A DNA stretch of 64,000 bases from Anaerozeibacter sp031551775 (GTDB taxonomy: Bacteria; Bacillota; Clostridia; Christensenellales; Aristaeellaceae), in the NCBI GenBank assembly GCA_031551775.1, contig JAVBND010000021.1, positions 1-64,000 on the forward strand, written 5' to 3'. Within the stretch, counting starts at the first letter, position 1. Every line of letters begins with the position of its first letter. The notes beneath the pieces are model-generated. The model did not search any database, was not told the DNA's origin, and worked only from the letters and a program-made list of their open reading frames with translations. A program made the position numbers and the translations under genes. This document shows positions 16,424-24,968 of the stretch, one piece after another.

Positions 16424-17521
16424 TTAATGAAGTTCGCGCTCCTCGGCTTCTTCCTCCGGCATCATCATATGCTCCTCGGCCTGGCTCTGGCTCTTGATGT
16501 CGATCTTCCAGCCGGTGAGCTTGGCGGCCAGTCGCGCGTTTTGCCCTTCCTTGCCGATGGCGAGGGAAAGCTGGTTGTCCGGCACGATGATGCGGGCGGC
16601 CTTGTCCTTTTCCGCCACGAACACGCTGATCACGCGCGCGGGGTTGAGGGCGTTGGCGATGTATTCCGCCGGGTCGCTCGACCATTTGATGATGTCAATC
16701 TTTTCGGTCTTGAGCTCGGATACCACGTTCTCCACGCGCATGCCGCGCGGGCCGACGCAAGAGCCGACCGGGTCGATCATGCTGTCGGTAGAATGAACGG
16801 CCATCTTGGTGCGGAAACCCGCTTCGCGCGCAATGGACTTGATCTGCACGATGCCGTTTCGAATTTCCGGCACCTCGATCTCGAAGAGGCGCTTGACCAA
16901 GCCCGGATGCGTGCGCGAGACCAGCACCTGCGGGCCGCGCGCGAGCTTTGAGACCTCGAGCACGTATACCTTGATCCGATCGCCGGGCGCGTATTCCTCG
17001 CCGGGCATCTGCTGATTGGGTTCGAGCACGCCTTCGGTCCTGCCCAGTTCAACCAGCACCTGCCGGTTTTCAACCCGCTGCACGATGGCGGTCAGGATCT
17101 CGTTTTCCTTCTCGATGTATTCCTCGTAGATCACGCCGCGCTCCGCTTCGCGGATGTGCTGCACGACCACCTGCTTGGCGGTCTGCGCCGCAATGCGGCC
17201 AAAGTCGCGGGGCGTGGCGCTGATCTCGGCAAGGTCCCCGATCTCGTAGCGCGGGTGAATGGCGCGCGCCTCTTCCAGGCTGATTTCAATCTGCGGATCT
17301 TCCACATCCTCAACCACCGTCTTGCGCGCCAGAATCTCCACCTGCCCGCTTGAGCGGTCGATGGTGGCGCGGACGTTGGCGGTCTTGCCGAAGTTCTTTT
17401 TATAGGCGGAAATCAGCGCCGACTCGATCGCGCCGTACAGCACTTCTTTGTTGATGCGCTTTTCCTTGGCCAGCGCTTCAAGCGCCGCAATCACTTCGCC
17501 CGAGTCGATGTTCGCGTTCAT
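16424..17521 (-). CDS. nusA: Transcription termination/antitermination factor NusA
   Basis: 365 aa: N-terminal RNAP-binding domain (about 1-125), S1 domain (about 133-200), KH1 and KH2 (about 200-345; SCVGPRGMRVENVVSEL and AIGKEGQNARLAAKLTGWKIDI). It ends in an acidic tail EEEAEERE and lacks the C-terminal repeats of proteobacterial NusA, as usual for Firmicutes. The start overlaps the rimP stop (ATGA). Confidence 0.98.
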   Translation of the reverse strand: MNANIDSGEVIAALEALAKEKRINKEVLYGAIESALISAYKKNFGKTANVRATIDRSSGQVEILARKTVVEDVEDPQIEISLEEARAIHPRYEIGDLAEISATPRDFGRIAAQTAKQVVVQHIREAERGVIYEEYIEKENEILTAIVQRVENRQVLVELGRTEGVLEPNQQMPGEEYAPGDRIKVYVLEVSKLARGPQVLVSRTHPGLVKRLFEIEVPEIRNGIVQIKSIAREAGFRTKMAVHSTDSMIDPVGSCVGPRGMRVENVVSELKTEKIDIIKWSSDPAEYIANALNPARVISVFVAEKDKAARIIVPDNQLSLAIGKEGQNARLAAKLTGWKIDIKSQSQAEEHMMMPEEEAEERELH

Positions 17522-18015
17522 GAGCCCTGTTCCTCCTCATCGAGCACTTCAAGCATGCTCTCGTCAAAATCAAATACTTTTTTGACCAGCGCGACCGATT
17601 CACGCTTAAACGACATCACTTCGCCGCTCAGGCACTCGATCGTGACGACGCCGTCCTTCAGTCCCTCCAGCACGCCGGTAAAGGCCTTTACGCCGTTTAT
17701 TGGCCGGTAGAGCCGAAGCTCCACCTTCTCGCCCTCGGCCTTGTCAAAGTCATTCTGCTTCTTGAGCGGACGGTCTATGCCGGGGGAGGAAACCTCCATG
17801 TAGTCATAGTCGATGGCTTCGACCTGCTTTTGCACCTCGCGGTGGAACGATTCGCAGTCGCTCAGCGAAACGCCACCGTCCTTGTCGATGTAAAAACGCA
17901 AAAAGCGGCCGGTTGCTTCTTTAACCAGCTCGACGTCCACCAGCGTATATCCCATCTGCTCAGCGGCCTTCAGCGCAATCTTTTCAGCCAGTCCCACACC
18001 CGTAGGTTTTGGCAA
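17518..18015 (-). CDS. rimP: Ribosome maturation factor RimP
   Basis: 165 aa, 30S assembly factor. GYTLVDVELVKEATGRFLRFYIDKDGG and the MEVSSPGIDRPLKK motif are family hallmarks. The start is TTG, with GAGGTG 7 nt upstream; no ATG fits. First gene of the rimP-nusA-ylxR-ylxQ-infB-rbfA-nrnA-truB operon. A promoter and a hairpin-bearing leader lie upstream. Confidence 0.96.
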   Translation of the reverse strand: MPKPTGVGLAEKIALKAAEQMGYTLVDVELVKEATGRFLRFYIDKDGGVSLSDCESFHREVQKQVEAIDYDYMEVSSPGIDRPLKKQNDFDKAEGEKVELRLYRPINGVKAFTGVLEGLKDGVVTIECLSGEVMSFKRESVALVKKVFDFDESMLEVLDEEEQGS

Positions 18016-18055
18016 GCAAACACCTCATTCTCGCAATTGACGGACGCAAAAGCAA

Positions 18056-18075
18056 AGAGTGGGCAAACCCACTCT
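18056..18075 (-). promoter_or_regulatory. Leader hairpin before rimP (possible attenuator)
   Basis: AGAGTGGG pairs with CCCACTCT across a 4-nt loop, and on the minus strand it is followed by TTGCTTTT, which looks like an intrinsic terminator inside the 5' leader, about 40 nt before the rimP start and about 50 nt after the promoter. This would allow readthrough control of the whole operon. Confidence 0.5.
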
Positions 18076-18122
18076 CGCGTGCCCCCGACAGGCATATCAC
18101 CCCGATATACCATTCGATGGGC

Positions 18123-18151
18123 ATTATACCACAATGGAGCAAAGAATACAA
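18123..18151 (-). promoter_or_regulatory. SigA-type promoter of the rimP operon
   Basis: Minus strand TTGTAT (18151..18146), 17 nt, TATAAT (18128..18123). It precedes the rimP leader by about 10 nt. Confidence 0.75.
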
Positions 18152-18178
18152 CCGCTTGCGTTGATGAGACACAGAAAT

Positions 18179-19561
18179 TTACTTAACAGTCGCGCCTATC
18201 AGGTCAAAGGCGGCGATTTCGCGGCCGGTCAGGTCCAGCACCCCGCTCTGATCTTCGCTTGTGTATGTAAGAAGGCCCGAAGCGTCCAGCGTCACTTCCC
18301 GGTACGCCCGAGCGCCGAACACCACGTTTGCGTCCTGATCGATCACTGACGTCACGCGCGTTCCTTCAATTTCAAAGGCGTTGGTGAACGCGGCTTCCAC
18401 ATCGACTTCTTCGCGCACATCGTAGTCCGAAGCCAAAAACAGCACGCGCCCGCCCGCGTCGCCCAGACACATAAGCTCCCGGTACGGCCCCGCGATTTCA
18501 CCGCCGTCGCGCGCGCACAGGTACAAACACTTTTCGCCCCACGCGCCGCGCCGGACGATCAGCCTCTCTCCCATGACGCTATACACGTCAAACCCCGCGT
18601 CGAGCCCCGCTTCCATCACCACATCGCCGTCGCCGTCGATCAGTTGGGTGCAATCGTCCAGGTACAAGACCGCAAGGTCCTGGTCGAAATATGCCGACAC
18701 GTAGATCTCCTCGCCCGTAAAGCGCTTCATGACCGAATAGTCGTCGGGGTTGAGCAGCAGGATCTGAGTGCTGTCTTCCTGCGCCAGGATCAGCCGCCCT
18801 TCTCCGCCGCCGATCTCAATGCCCTCGTACTTGGGCGTAATCAGCCAGTTGCCCTTTTTGTCGATCAGCCCCGCGCCTGTGGTCAGGACCGCTTCGGCAA
18901 CGCCGCCCTTGAACTCGCCCGCGTAATCATACTGCGCCGTGATCGCCCATTCGCCGCGCTCATTGAGGTATCCCATGCGCCCGTTGTCGCCCACCACCGG
19001 CATCATGCCGTCGGCAAAGACCGCCAGGCCAAAGCTCACGCGAATGCCGGTCGCGCGCTCCGCACCGCCGTTTTCGACCAAGTACACACCGTCGGCGCGC
19101 TCGTCGTAGGGATCGGTGTTGAGCGCAAGAAAGGTGTTTTCCCCGCTCTTGACGAGCTGCGTATAGGCGCAGGGCACAAGCTCTCGAAGTTCGGTATCAA
19201 GCGCGCCGGTCAGGCCGTCCCGAATGACGTAAATGACGCCGCCTTCGCCATAGGCCGCCTCGTACAAGACATCGTTCAGCGGCGCGCCTTCCGGCCCGAG
19301 CAGCGCGCAGGTAGGTGCGCCCGCGCCCTTTTTGTACGCCGCGAACACCGCCTTTGCCCCGCTCCCCGTCACGCGTTCAATCGACTCATACGCGCCCCGG
19401 TCGGTCAGCGCCTGCCCATCCGGCCCCACCAGCAGCGCCCCATCCCTGAGCTCAAGCACGACCGGCGCGGGCGCGCCTTGCTCGGCGCTTATCGCCGTCG
19501 CGCCCGATATCCACACAAGGCTCAGACTGAGCGCCGCCGCAATCACAAGAAGACGCTTCAT
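18179..19561 (-). CDS. Secreted WG-repeat protein
   Basis: 460 aa with a signal peptide (RLLVIAAALSLSLVWISGATA, cut near residue 24-27). The body is built of WG/KWG-like beta repeats; the clearest are MGYLNERGEWAITAQYDYA and GLIDKKGNWLITPKYEGI. No catalytic motif, no lipobox, no membrane anchor. Such proteins are common in Clostridia; the role is unknown, probably extracellular binding. ATG 19561 follows GGAGGAGGG. It starts 72 nt after the kinase-acetyltransferase gene and may share its transcript. Confidence 0.8.
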   Translation of the reverse strand: MKRLLVIAAALSLSLVWISGATAISAEQGAPAPVVLELRDGALLVGPDGQALTDRGAYESIERVTGSGAKAVFAAYKKGAGAPTCALLGPEGAPLNDVLYEAAYGEGGVIYVIRDGLTGALDTELRELVPCAYTQLVKSGENTFLALNTDPYDERADGVYLVENGGAERATGIRVSFGLAVFADGMMPVVGDNGRMGYLNERGEWAITAQYDYAGEFKGGVAEAVLTTGAGLIDKKGNWLITPKYEGIEIGGGEGRLILAQEDSTQILLLNPDDYSVMKRFTGEEIYVSAYFDQDLAVLYLDDCTQLIDGDGDVVMEAGLDAGFDVYSVMGERLIVRRGAWGEKCLYLCARDGGEIAGPYRELMCLGDAGGRVLFLASDYDVREEVDVEAAFTNAFEIEGTRVTSVIDQDANVVFGARAYREVTLDASGLLTYTSEDQSGVLDLTGREIAAFDLIGATVK

Positions 19562-19633
19562 GCCAAGCCCTCCTCCTTCATAATTGGAAACCATACGCTT
19601 AAGACGAAAGCGCCTGAGGAAAGGTTCAAACCC

Positions 19634-20623
19634 TTACAGCTTCGCCGAAAGCACCAGCATGTCCCTGAGCAACTCTCCCTCGTCGTAAAGGGGCTCAGGA
19701 TAATTGTCGGTAAAGAAGCCCTGCAGGGTATGGTCGTAGCAAAACCCAAGCCGCTCGTAAAAGGACACCCGGCTGTTTCCTGTACCCACGTACATCGTGC
19801 CAGAACCCTTGTACAGCTCCTTCAGATGCCGCACCAGGTCGCTGCCAATGCCCCGCCCCTGCCTGCCTTCATCGGTCGCGAGGTTCTTCAGCTCGCACGT
19901 CCCGTCCGGCAGATTCACCACGACAGCTTCGGCGACAGGCTGCCCGCCCTCAAACAGCACGTACATCTCGCCTTCTTCAAGGTACTTGTCGAGCATCGCC
20001 TCATCGGGATCGGCGAGCATCAAGAGCTTGAGGAAACGCTTCTTGTCCGCGTCGATCTTCCGGATCTCCCGCGCGCCAAGGTTGCCTTCCTTCCAGTGCT
20101 TTCGGCACAGGCTCACGTAGCTTTCATTGCCGCCCAGCACCACCTGTTCGCCTTCCTTGACCACACACCCGTCCACAATACGCGTGTTATAGGTGGCCTT
20201 GCGCCCGCACCAGCACACGGTCTTGACCTCTTCGATCGCGTCCGCCCATGCCAAGAGCGCTTCGCTGCCCGGGAACAAGTCGCCCTTGAAATCGGCGCGC
20301 AGGCCGTAGCAGATAACCGGCACATTTTTTTCATCCACAATATCGGTCAGTTTTTTCACCTGTTCGCGGCTTAAGAACTGCGCGTCGTCCACGATCAGGC
20401 AGTCGTACCCCGTCACATCGATCCGATCGATGTCTTCCATATATTCGCATGGCGCGCTTAAGCCCAGGCGGGATTTCACCTGATGGTCTCCGTCGCGCCC
20501 CTCAACGCGGGACTTGAGCATGAGCGCGCGCTGGCCCCGCTCGAGATAATTGTAGCGCACCATGATCGCGTTGGCGGTCTTGCTCGACCCCATCGCGCCG
20601 TATCGGAAGTATAGTTTCGCCAA
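19634..20623 (-). CDS. tdk: Thymidine kinase fused to a GNAT acetyltransferase
   Basis: 329 aa. Residues 1-190 are a type II thymidine kinase: Walker A-like GAMGSSKTANAI, DCLIVDDAQFLSREQV (Walker B and catalytic acid), YGLRADFKGDLFPGSEALL, and the zinc site CWCGRKATY...CRKHW. Residues about 215-329 are a GNAT domain with the acetyl-CoA motif EGRQGRGIGSDLV and FYERLGF. A short charged linker joins them in one uninterrupted frame. TK phosphorylates salvaged thymidine; the GNAT substrate is unknown. TTG start with GGGGAGGG 6 nt upstream. The stop-free junction argues against a sequencing frameshift. Confidence 0.9.
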   Translation of the reverse strand: MAKLYFRYGAMGSSKTANAIMVRYNYLERGQRALMLKSRVEGRDGDHQVKSRLGLSAPCEYMEDIDRIDVTGYDCLIVDDAQFLSREQVKKLTDIVDEKNVPVICYGLRADFKGDLFPGSEALLAWADAIEEVKTVCWCGRKATYNTRIVDGCVVKEGEQVVLGGNESYVSLCRKHWKEGNLGAREIRKIDADKKRFLKLLMLADPDEAMLDKYLEEGEMYVLFEGGQPVAEAVVVNLPDGTCELKNLATDEGRQGRGIGSDLVRHLKELYKGSGTMYVGTGNSRVSFYERLGFCYDHTLQGFFTDNYPEPLYDEGELLRDMLVLSAKL

Positions 20624-20654
20624 GAATAACCCTCCCCGTCGTGTGTTCAGGCAG

Positions 20655-20683
20655 AGTATACCATATGAGCGCGCGCGTTACAA
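20655..20683 (-). promoter_or_regulatory. SigA-type promoter of the thymidine kinase gene
   Basis: Minus strand TTGTAA (20683..20678), 17 nt, TATACT (20660..20655). The -35 overlaps the last codons of the upstream GIY-YIG gene. Confidence 0.75.
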
Positions 20684-21028
20684 GTAGAGCGCAGCGGGGT
20701 CAAACTTTTGACGCCACAGCTCAAGCAGTGTCTTAACGTCCTCATGAAACTCGGCCAAAGTCTGCGTTTCGCCTTTTTCAAGTTCCTCCAGCACCTCAAA
20801 GGCGAAGCTGTCAGCGCCGAAAGCTTTGAAATCGGCCGCAAGCCGAAGTTCCGGCGATATGCCGGTCTTGACCATGAATTCGAATTTGTTTATGCTGCCC
20901 TTCATGTCGCGCGTCGATTCAAGCAGGCGCTTGCCGTTCCCCTTGTTGACAATGGCGAATACCCCGCCCACGACCTTCCTTTGCCTGTAGGCGTCCATCA
21001 TCTGCTTTCTTTCGTCTTTTCCGGGCAT
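20678..21028 (-). CDS. GIY-YIG nuclease-like protein
   Basis: 116 aa. VVGGVFAIVNKGNGKRLLES resembles the GIY-YIG core of a small stand-alone family found in Firmicutes, with GVF/AIV in place of the two strict tripeptides, and a conserved Arg and Glu region (ELRLAADFKAFGADSFAFEVLEEL). Whether it cuts DNA is not known. ATG 21028 is preferred to a TTG at 21052 because GGAGAAAGG lies between them. It has its own promoter and stands alone. Confidence 0.7.
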   Translation of the reverse strand: MPGKDERKQMMDAYRQRKVVGGVFAIVNKGNGKRLLESTRDMKGSINKFEFMVKTGISPELRLAADFKAFGADSFAFEVLEELEKGETQTLAEFHEDVKTLLELWRQKFDPAALYL

Positions 21029-21060
21029 GGTTCTGCCTTTCTCCTTTACCAATTTTGGTC

Positions 21061-21089
21061 AGTATACCGTTCATTTTTTACCCCGTCAA
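21061..21089 (-). promoter_or_regulatory. SigA-type promoter of the GIY-YIG gene
   Basis: Minus strand TTGACG (21089..21084), 17 nt, TATACT (21066..21061), about 35 nt before the start codon. Confidence 0.75.
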
Positions 21090-21102
21090 GCACTCTTTCG
21101 CG

Positions 21103-21131
21103 TTGCCCGATCTCTTTTCATGTGATATAAT
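21103..21131 (+). promoter_or_regulatory. SigA-type promoter of the YbaK-type gene
   Basis: TTGCCC (21103-21108), 17 nt, TATAAT (21126-21131), 32 nt before the ATG. It is divergent from the GIY-YIG promoter, with the two -35 boxes 14 nt apart. Confidence 0.75.
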
Positions 21132-21163
21132 GCCGAAAACCCGCTGCCAAAGGAGGAATACCC

Positions 21164-21649
21164 ATGTCCCTTGAAAGTGTCTCCCGTTTTTTCTCAGCGC
21201 GCGGCATGGCCGAGCGCGTGCTGGTCTTTGACACGTCGAGCGCCACGGTGGAATTGGCCGCTCAAGCGGTCGGCTGCGCGCCCCAAAAGATCATCAAAAC
21301 CCTCTCATTCAAAAGTCCGGACGCGACCGGCTGCCTGCTGGTTGCCTGCGCGGGCGACGCGCGCATTGACAACGTCAAGTTCAAGAACCGTTTCGGCATC
21401 AAGGCGTCGATGCTCAAAAGCGACGAGGCGGTCGAGCTGACCGGCCACGCGGTCGGCGGCGTGTGTCCGTTCGTGGTCAAGGAAGGCGCGAAAATCTACC
21501 TCGACGAATCGATCAAGCGCTTCGATGCGGTCTACCCCGCCGCGGGCAGCGCCAACAGCGCCGTGCGCCTGACGCCCGGCGAACTCAGCGAACTTACGGG
21601 CGGCGAGTGGGTTGACGTGTGCAAGGACTGGGCCGGTGACGCGGTGTAA
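21164..21649 (+). CDS. YbaK/EbsC-family aminoacyl-tRNA deacylase
   Basis: 161 aa, editing-domain protein that hydrolyses mischarged tRNA (in the family, mostly Cys-tRNA(Pro) or related). The fold signatures are visible: an N-terminal segment ending in QIIKTL-like APQKIIKTLSFK, the invariant lysine region, VKFKNRFGIKASML, GHAVGGVCPFVVK and the Gly-rich end. Exact specificity cannot be told by eye. AAAGGAGG precedes the ATG. Single-gene unit with its own promoter. Confidence 0.9.
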   Translation: MSLESVSRFFSARGMAERVLVFDTSSATVELAAQAVGCAPQKIIKTLSFKSPDATGCLLVACAGDARIDNVKFKNRFGIKASMLKSDEAVELTGHAVGGVCPFVVKEGAKIYLDESIKRFDAVYPAAGSANSAVRLTPGELSELTGGEWVDVCKDWAGDAV

Positions 21650-21682
21650 AGAGCCGGCCAAGGAAAAATAACCCGCATCAGC

Positions 21683-21711
21683 TTGATAAAGCGTTTTTCG
21701 CGCGCTATACT
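21683..21711 (+). promoter_or_regulatory. SigA-type promoter of glyA
   Basis: TTGATA (21683-21688), 17 nt, TATACT (21706-21711), 40 nt before the glyA start. Confidence 0.75.
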
Positions 21712-21751
21712 TTCAAAAACACTGAAATTCGGCCAAGGAGGATTTTCTCAA

Positions 21752-22990
21752 ATGCTGCAATACGAAGCCGTACGCAAAGCCGACCCCGAAGTCTATGAAG
21801 CCATGGAACTTGAGCTCAAACGCCAAAAAGAGCATATCGAATTGATCGCCTCGGAAAACTTTGTAACCGAAGCGGTCATGCAGGCCATGGGTTCGCACCT
21901 GACCAACAAGTACGCGGAAGGGTATCCGGGCAAGCGGTATTACGGCGGTTGCGGTTATGTGGATGTGGTGGAAGATTTGGCGCGCGAGCGGGCGAAGGCG
22001 CTCTTTGGCGCCGAGCACGCCAACGTCCAACCCCACGCAGGCGCGCAGGCCAACCTCGCGGTCTATTTCGCGCTCCTCAATCCCGGCGACACCATCCTTG
22101 GCATGAACCTTAATCACGGCGGCCACCTGACCCACGGAAGCCCCGTGAACATGTCGGGCAAGTACTTTCACATCCTACCCTACGGCGTGCGCGAGTCGGA
22201 CGAAACCATCGACTACGAAGCGCTTTATGACCTCGCCATGGAAAAAAAGCCCAAGCTGATCGTCGCGGGCGCGAGCGCTTACCCGAGGGCGATCGATTTT
22301 AAAAAATTCCGTGAAATCGCCGACCAATCGGGCGCCCTCTTCATGGTGGATATGGCCCACATTGCCGGACTCGTCGCGGCGGGCGAACACCAAAGCCCGG
22401 TGCCCTATGCCGACGTGGTCACCACCACCACCCACAAGACCCTGCGCGGCCCGCGCGGCGGCATGATCCTGTGCCGCGGCGAGTACGCGAAGGCCATCGA
22501 CAAGGCGGTCTTCCCCGGCACGCAGGGCGGCCCGCTCGAGCACATCATCGCCGCCAAGGCCGTGTGCTTCAAGGAAGCGGCGGCGCCGGAATTCAAAGCT
22601 TACCAGCGCCAGATCGTGCTCAACGCCCAGGCGCTCGCGACGGGCCTCATGGCTGAAGGCATCCGCTTGGTTTCCGGCGGCACCGACAACCACCTGATGC
22701 TGGTCAACCTGACCGGCACCGGTGTGACCGGCAAGGAACTTGAGGCGCTCCTGGGCCTTGCCAACATCACGGTGAACAAAAACACCATCCCCTTTGAGAC
22801 GCTCTCGCCCTTCATTACAAGCGGCGTGCGCCTCGGCACACCTGCGGTCACCACGCGCGGCATGAAGGAAGATGAAATGAAGAAGATCGCGTCGTTCATC
22901 GCGCGCATCATCAGAGACGGGGAGAACGCGACGCAAACCGTCCGGCAGGAAGTGCTCGCGCTGTGCGAGAACTTCCCGCTCTATCCGTGA
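21752..22990 (+). CDS. glyA: Serine hydroxymethyltransferase
   Basis: 412 aa PLP enzyme, serine plus THF to glycine plus methylene-THF. IELIASENFVTEAVM, YAEGYPGKRYYGGC, and the PLP-lysine motif VVTTTTHKTLRGPRGG are present, and the end TTRGMKEDEMKKIASFI is typical. The start at 21752 has AAGGAGG at good distance and begins MLQYEAV; upstream in-frame codons overlap the promoter. dapF follows 28 nt later. Confidence 0.98.
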   Translation: MLQYEAVRKADPEVYEAMELELKRQKEHIELIASENFVTEAVMQAMGSHLTNKYAEGYPGKRYYGGCGYVDVVEDLARERAKALFGAEHANVQPHAGAQANLAVYFALLNPGDTILGMNLNHGGHLTHGSPVNMSGKYFHILPYGVRESDETIDYEALYDLAMEKKPKLIVAGASAYPRAIDFKKFREIADQSGALFMVDMAHIAGLVAAGEHQSPVPYADVVTTTTHKTLRGPRGGMILCRGEYAKAIDKAVFPGTQGGPLEHIIAAKAVCFKEAAAPEFKAYQRQIVLNAQALATGLMAEGIRLVSGGTDNHLMLVNLTGTGVTGKELEALLGLANITVNKNTIPFETLSPFITSGVRLGTPAVTTRGMKEDEMKKIASFIARIIRDGENATQTVRQEVLALCENFPLYP

Positions 22991-23018
22991 CCGCGAAGCG
23001 AAGCGAGGGGGGACAAAC

Positions 23019-23810
23019 GTGCGTTTTACAAAAATGCAGGGCATCGGCAATGACTACGTTTACGTGGACTGTTTTGCCGAGACCTTGCCCAAGCCGCCCG
23101 AGCATCTCGCGGTCGAGGTCTCGCGGGCGCACTACGGCATCGGCGCCGACGGCCTGATTTTGATCGGCCCCTCCGGTATAGCGGACGCTTCCATGCGCGT
23201 GTTCAACGCCGACGGAAGCGAAGCCATGATGTGCGGAAACGGCATCCGTTGCGTGGGCAAGTACCTCTACGACTCGGGTCGCGCGAAAAAAGATCAGCTC
23301 GTGATCGACACGCCCGCAGGGCTCAAGCACCTATCGCTGCAAATTGAGGGCGGCGCGTGCGTCGGCGCGACGGTTGACATGGGCGAGCCGGTTTTGGTGG
23401 GGGCGGTGACGGTCGGCGCCGCCGGGCGTGACTGGGCGCTTGTGCGCGTTTCAATGGGCAATCCCCACGCGGTAGCGGTGGTGGACGCCCTGCCCCAAGA
23501 CGCGCTCTTCTTTGAAGCGGGCGCGGCCATCGAGCGCAACCCCATCTTCCCCGACCGCGCCAACGTCGAGTTCGCGCGCGTAACGGCGAGGGACGGAATT
23601 GAGATGCGCGTGTGGGAGCGCGGTTCCGGCGAGACGCTGGCCTGCGGCACGGGCGCGTGCGCGGTTCTCGCGGCGTGCGCGTCGCTGGGGCTTACAGACA
23701 AAGCGGCATACATCACCCTCAAGGGCGGTCAGCTTTTTATCGAATGGCGCGGCGACAGGCACATCTACATGACCGGCCCCGCCGTGACCGTGTTCACGGG
23801 CGAGTGGTAG
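23019..23810 (+). CDS. dapF: Diaminopimelate epimerase
   Basis: 263 aa, cofactor-free racemase converting LL-DAP to meso-DAP for lysine and peptidoglycan. Both catalytic cysteines are in place: MMCGNGIRCVGKYLY (about residue 70) and GETLACGTGACAV (about 215). The N-terminal KMQGIGNDYVYVD is canonical. GTG start with GAGGGGGGA upstream. Between glyA and a sugar kinase, probably one transcript. Confidence 0.97.
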   Translation: MRFTKMQGIGNDYVYVDCFAETLPKPPEHLAVEVSRAHYGIGADGLILIGPSGIADASMRVFNADGSEAMMCGNGIRCVGKYLYDSGRAKKDQLVIDTPAGLKHLSLQIEGGACVGATVDMGEPVLVGAVTVGAAGRDWALVRVSMGNPHAVAVVDALPQDALFFEAGAAIERNPIFPDRANVEFARVTARDGIEMRVWERGSGETLACGTGACAVLAACASLGLTDKAAYITLKGGQLFIEWRGDRHIYMTGPAVTVFTGEW

Positions 23811-23825
23811 ACGAGGAGGAATACG

Positions 23826-24752
23826 ATGAACCGCATTTGCGTACTCGGAAGCATGAACGTCGATATGACCATGACGGTTGCGCGTTTTCACGCGCCGGGC
23901 GAGAGCCTCATTGCCGAGAAGCTCGAAATCTTCACCGGCGGCAAGGGCGGCAACCAGACGGTCGCGTGCGCGCGGCTGGGCGCGGAGGTTTCGATGATCG
24001 GCTGCGTGGGCGAGGACTCCAACGGGCAGATGTACATAAACGTCCTCAAGAAAGAGGGCGTTGACACCGACGGCGTGACGGCTACGCCCGACGCGCCAAC
24101 CGGCGTCGCGATGATCGAGGTGGACCACAAGGGCGAGAACCGCATCGTGGTGGCGCTGGGCGCGAACTACGCCATGACGTGCGACATGGTTGGCGCCAAG
24201 GCCGATTACCTGAAGCGGGACGTGTGCCTGTTTCAGATGGAAAACCCGCTCGAAGTGGTGAACCACGCCATGGCCTTGGCCAAGCAGGCGGGCTCCATTG
24301 TGGTACTCGATCCCGCGCCGGTGCCTCTTGTCCCCATCCCCGATGCGCTTTTTGCGCTTTGCGATTACGTGACGCCCAACGAAACCGAGCTCAACCTGCT
24401 GACCGGCCTGCCGGTTGACACCATCCAAGAGGCCGCCAAGGCCGCGATGGTCCTCATCGGGAAGGGCGCCAAAGCGGTCATCAACAAGCGCGGCGGCCAG
24501 GGCGCGTTGCTCGTCACCAAGGACGGCCACCGCCTCTTCCCCGGCTTCAAGGTGGCTGTCGTAGACACCACCGCCGCGGGCGACTCGTTCAACGCGGGGC
24601 TCGCCGTGGGGCTTGCCAAGGGCTATTCCATAGAGGACGCGATGCTTCTGGCCAACGCCGTTGGCGCGCTGTCCACCACCGCATCCGGCGCGCAGGCGGC
24701 CATGCCGACCTTTGAAGCGGCAAGCGCCCTGATCGCGGCAAGCGCGCTGTAA
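23826..24752 (+). CDS. rbsK: Ribokinase (PfkB family)
   Basis: 308 aa, phosphorylates ribose at O5. N-terminal VLGSMNVDMTMTV, the GGKGGNQTVACARLGA motif and the C-terminal anion-hole signature DTTAAGDSFNAGLAVGLA (catalytic Asp) fit ribokinase best among PfkB kinases. No ribose transporter or regulator is adjacent. GAGGA precedes the ATG, 15 nt after dapF. A strong terminator follows. Confidence 0.92.
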   Translation: MNRICVLGSMNVDMTMTVARFHAPGESLIAEKLEIFTGGKGGNQTVACARLGAEVSMIGCVGEDSNGQMYINVLKKEGVDTDGVTATPDAPTGVAMIEVDHKGENRIVVALGANYAMTCDMVGAKADYLKRDVCLFQMENPLEVVNHAMALAKQAGSIVVLDPAPVPLVPIPDALFALCDYVTPNETELNLLTGLPVDTIQEAAKAAMVLIGKGAKAVINKRGGQGALLVTKDGHRLFPGFKVAVVDTTAAGDSFNAGLAVGLAKGYSIEDAMLLANAVGALSTTASGAQAAMPTFEAASALIAASAL

Positions 24753-24767
24753 TGCCAATCCACTGAC

Positions 24768-24812
24768 AAACCTGCCGCCGCGTCCGAAAGTGGGCGCGGC
24801 GGCAGGTTTTCG
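24768..24812 (+). terminator. Terminator after the glyA-dapF-rbsK operon
   Basis: AAACCTGCCGCCGCG pairs with CGCGGCGGCAGGTTT (15 bp, loop 12), followed by TCGTTATTT. Confidence 0.85.
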
Positions 24813-24968
24813 TTATTTCCAAATAAAAAAGCGGCCGCGCCGCTGTACTTCCCCTGCCTACGACTATACTATACCATAAACGCCGCGAAATTTCAAGACT
24901 GTTCATTCCCGGCCCGTTGTGTTACCCTATAGCAACCCGGCTCATCATACGGAAACGAGGTGTTGCCT

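Noticed and set aside
16326..16685. Extended N-terminus of YlxR up to 16685
   Set aside because: The extra residues have no YlxR homology and overlap nusA; a TTG start with a strong ribosome binding site explains the gene.
18644..20374. 576-codon plus-strand frame across the WG and thymidine kinase genes
   Set aside because: Runs over two real genes and their gap on the opposite strand; no ribosome binding site or domain.
21650..21751. Possible glycine riboswitch before glyA
   Set aside because: The 100-nt gap holds a plain promoter and ribosome binding site; no tandem aptamer-like stems fit.
23451..24758. 435-codon minus-strand frame opposite dapF and the ribokinase gene
   Set aside because: Shadow frame spanning two well-supported genes.
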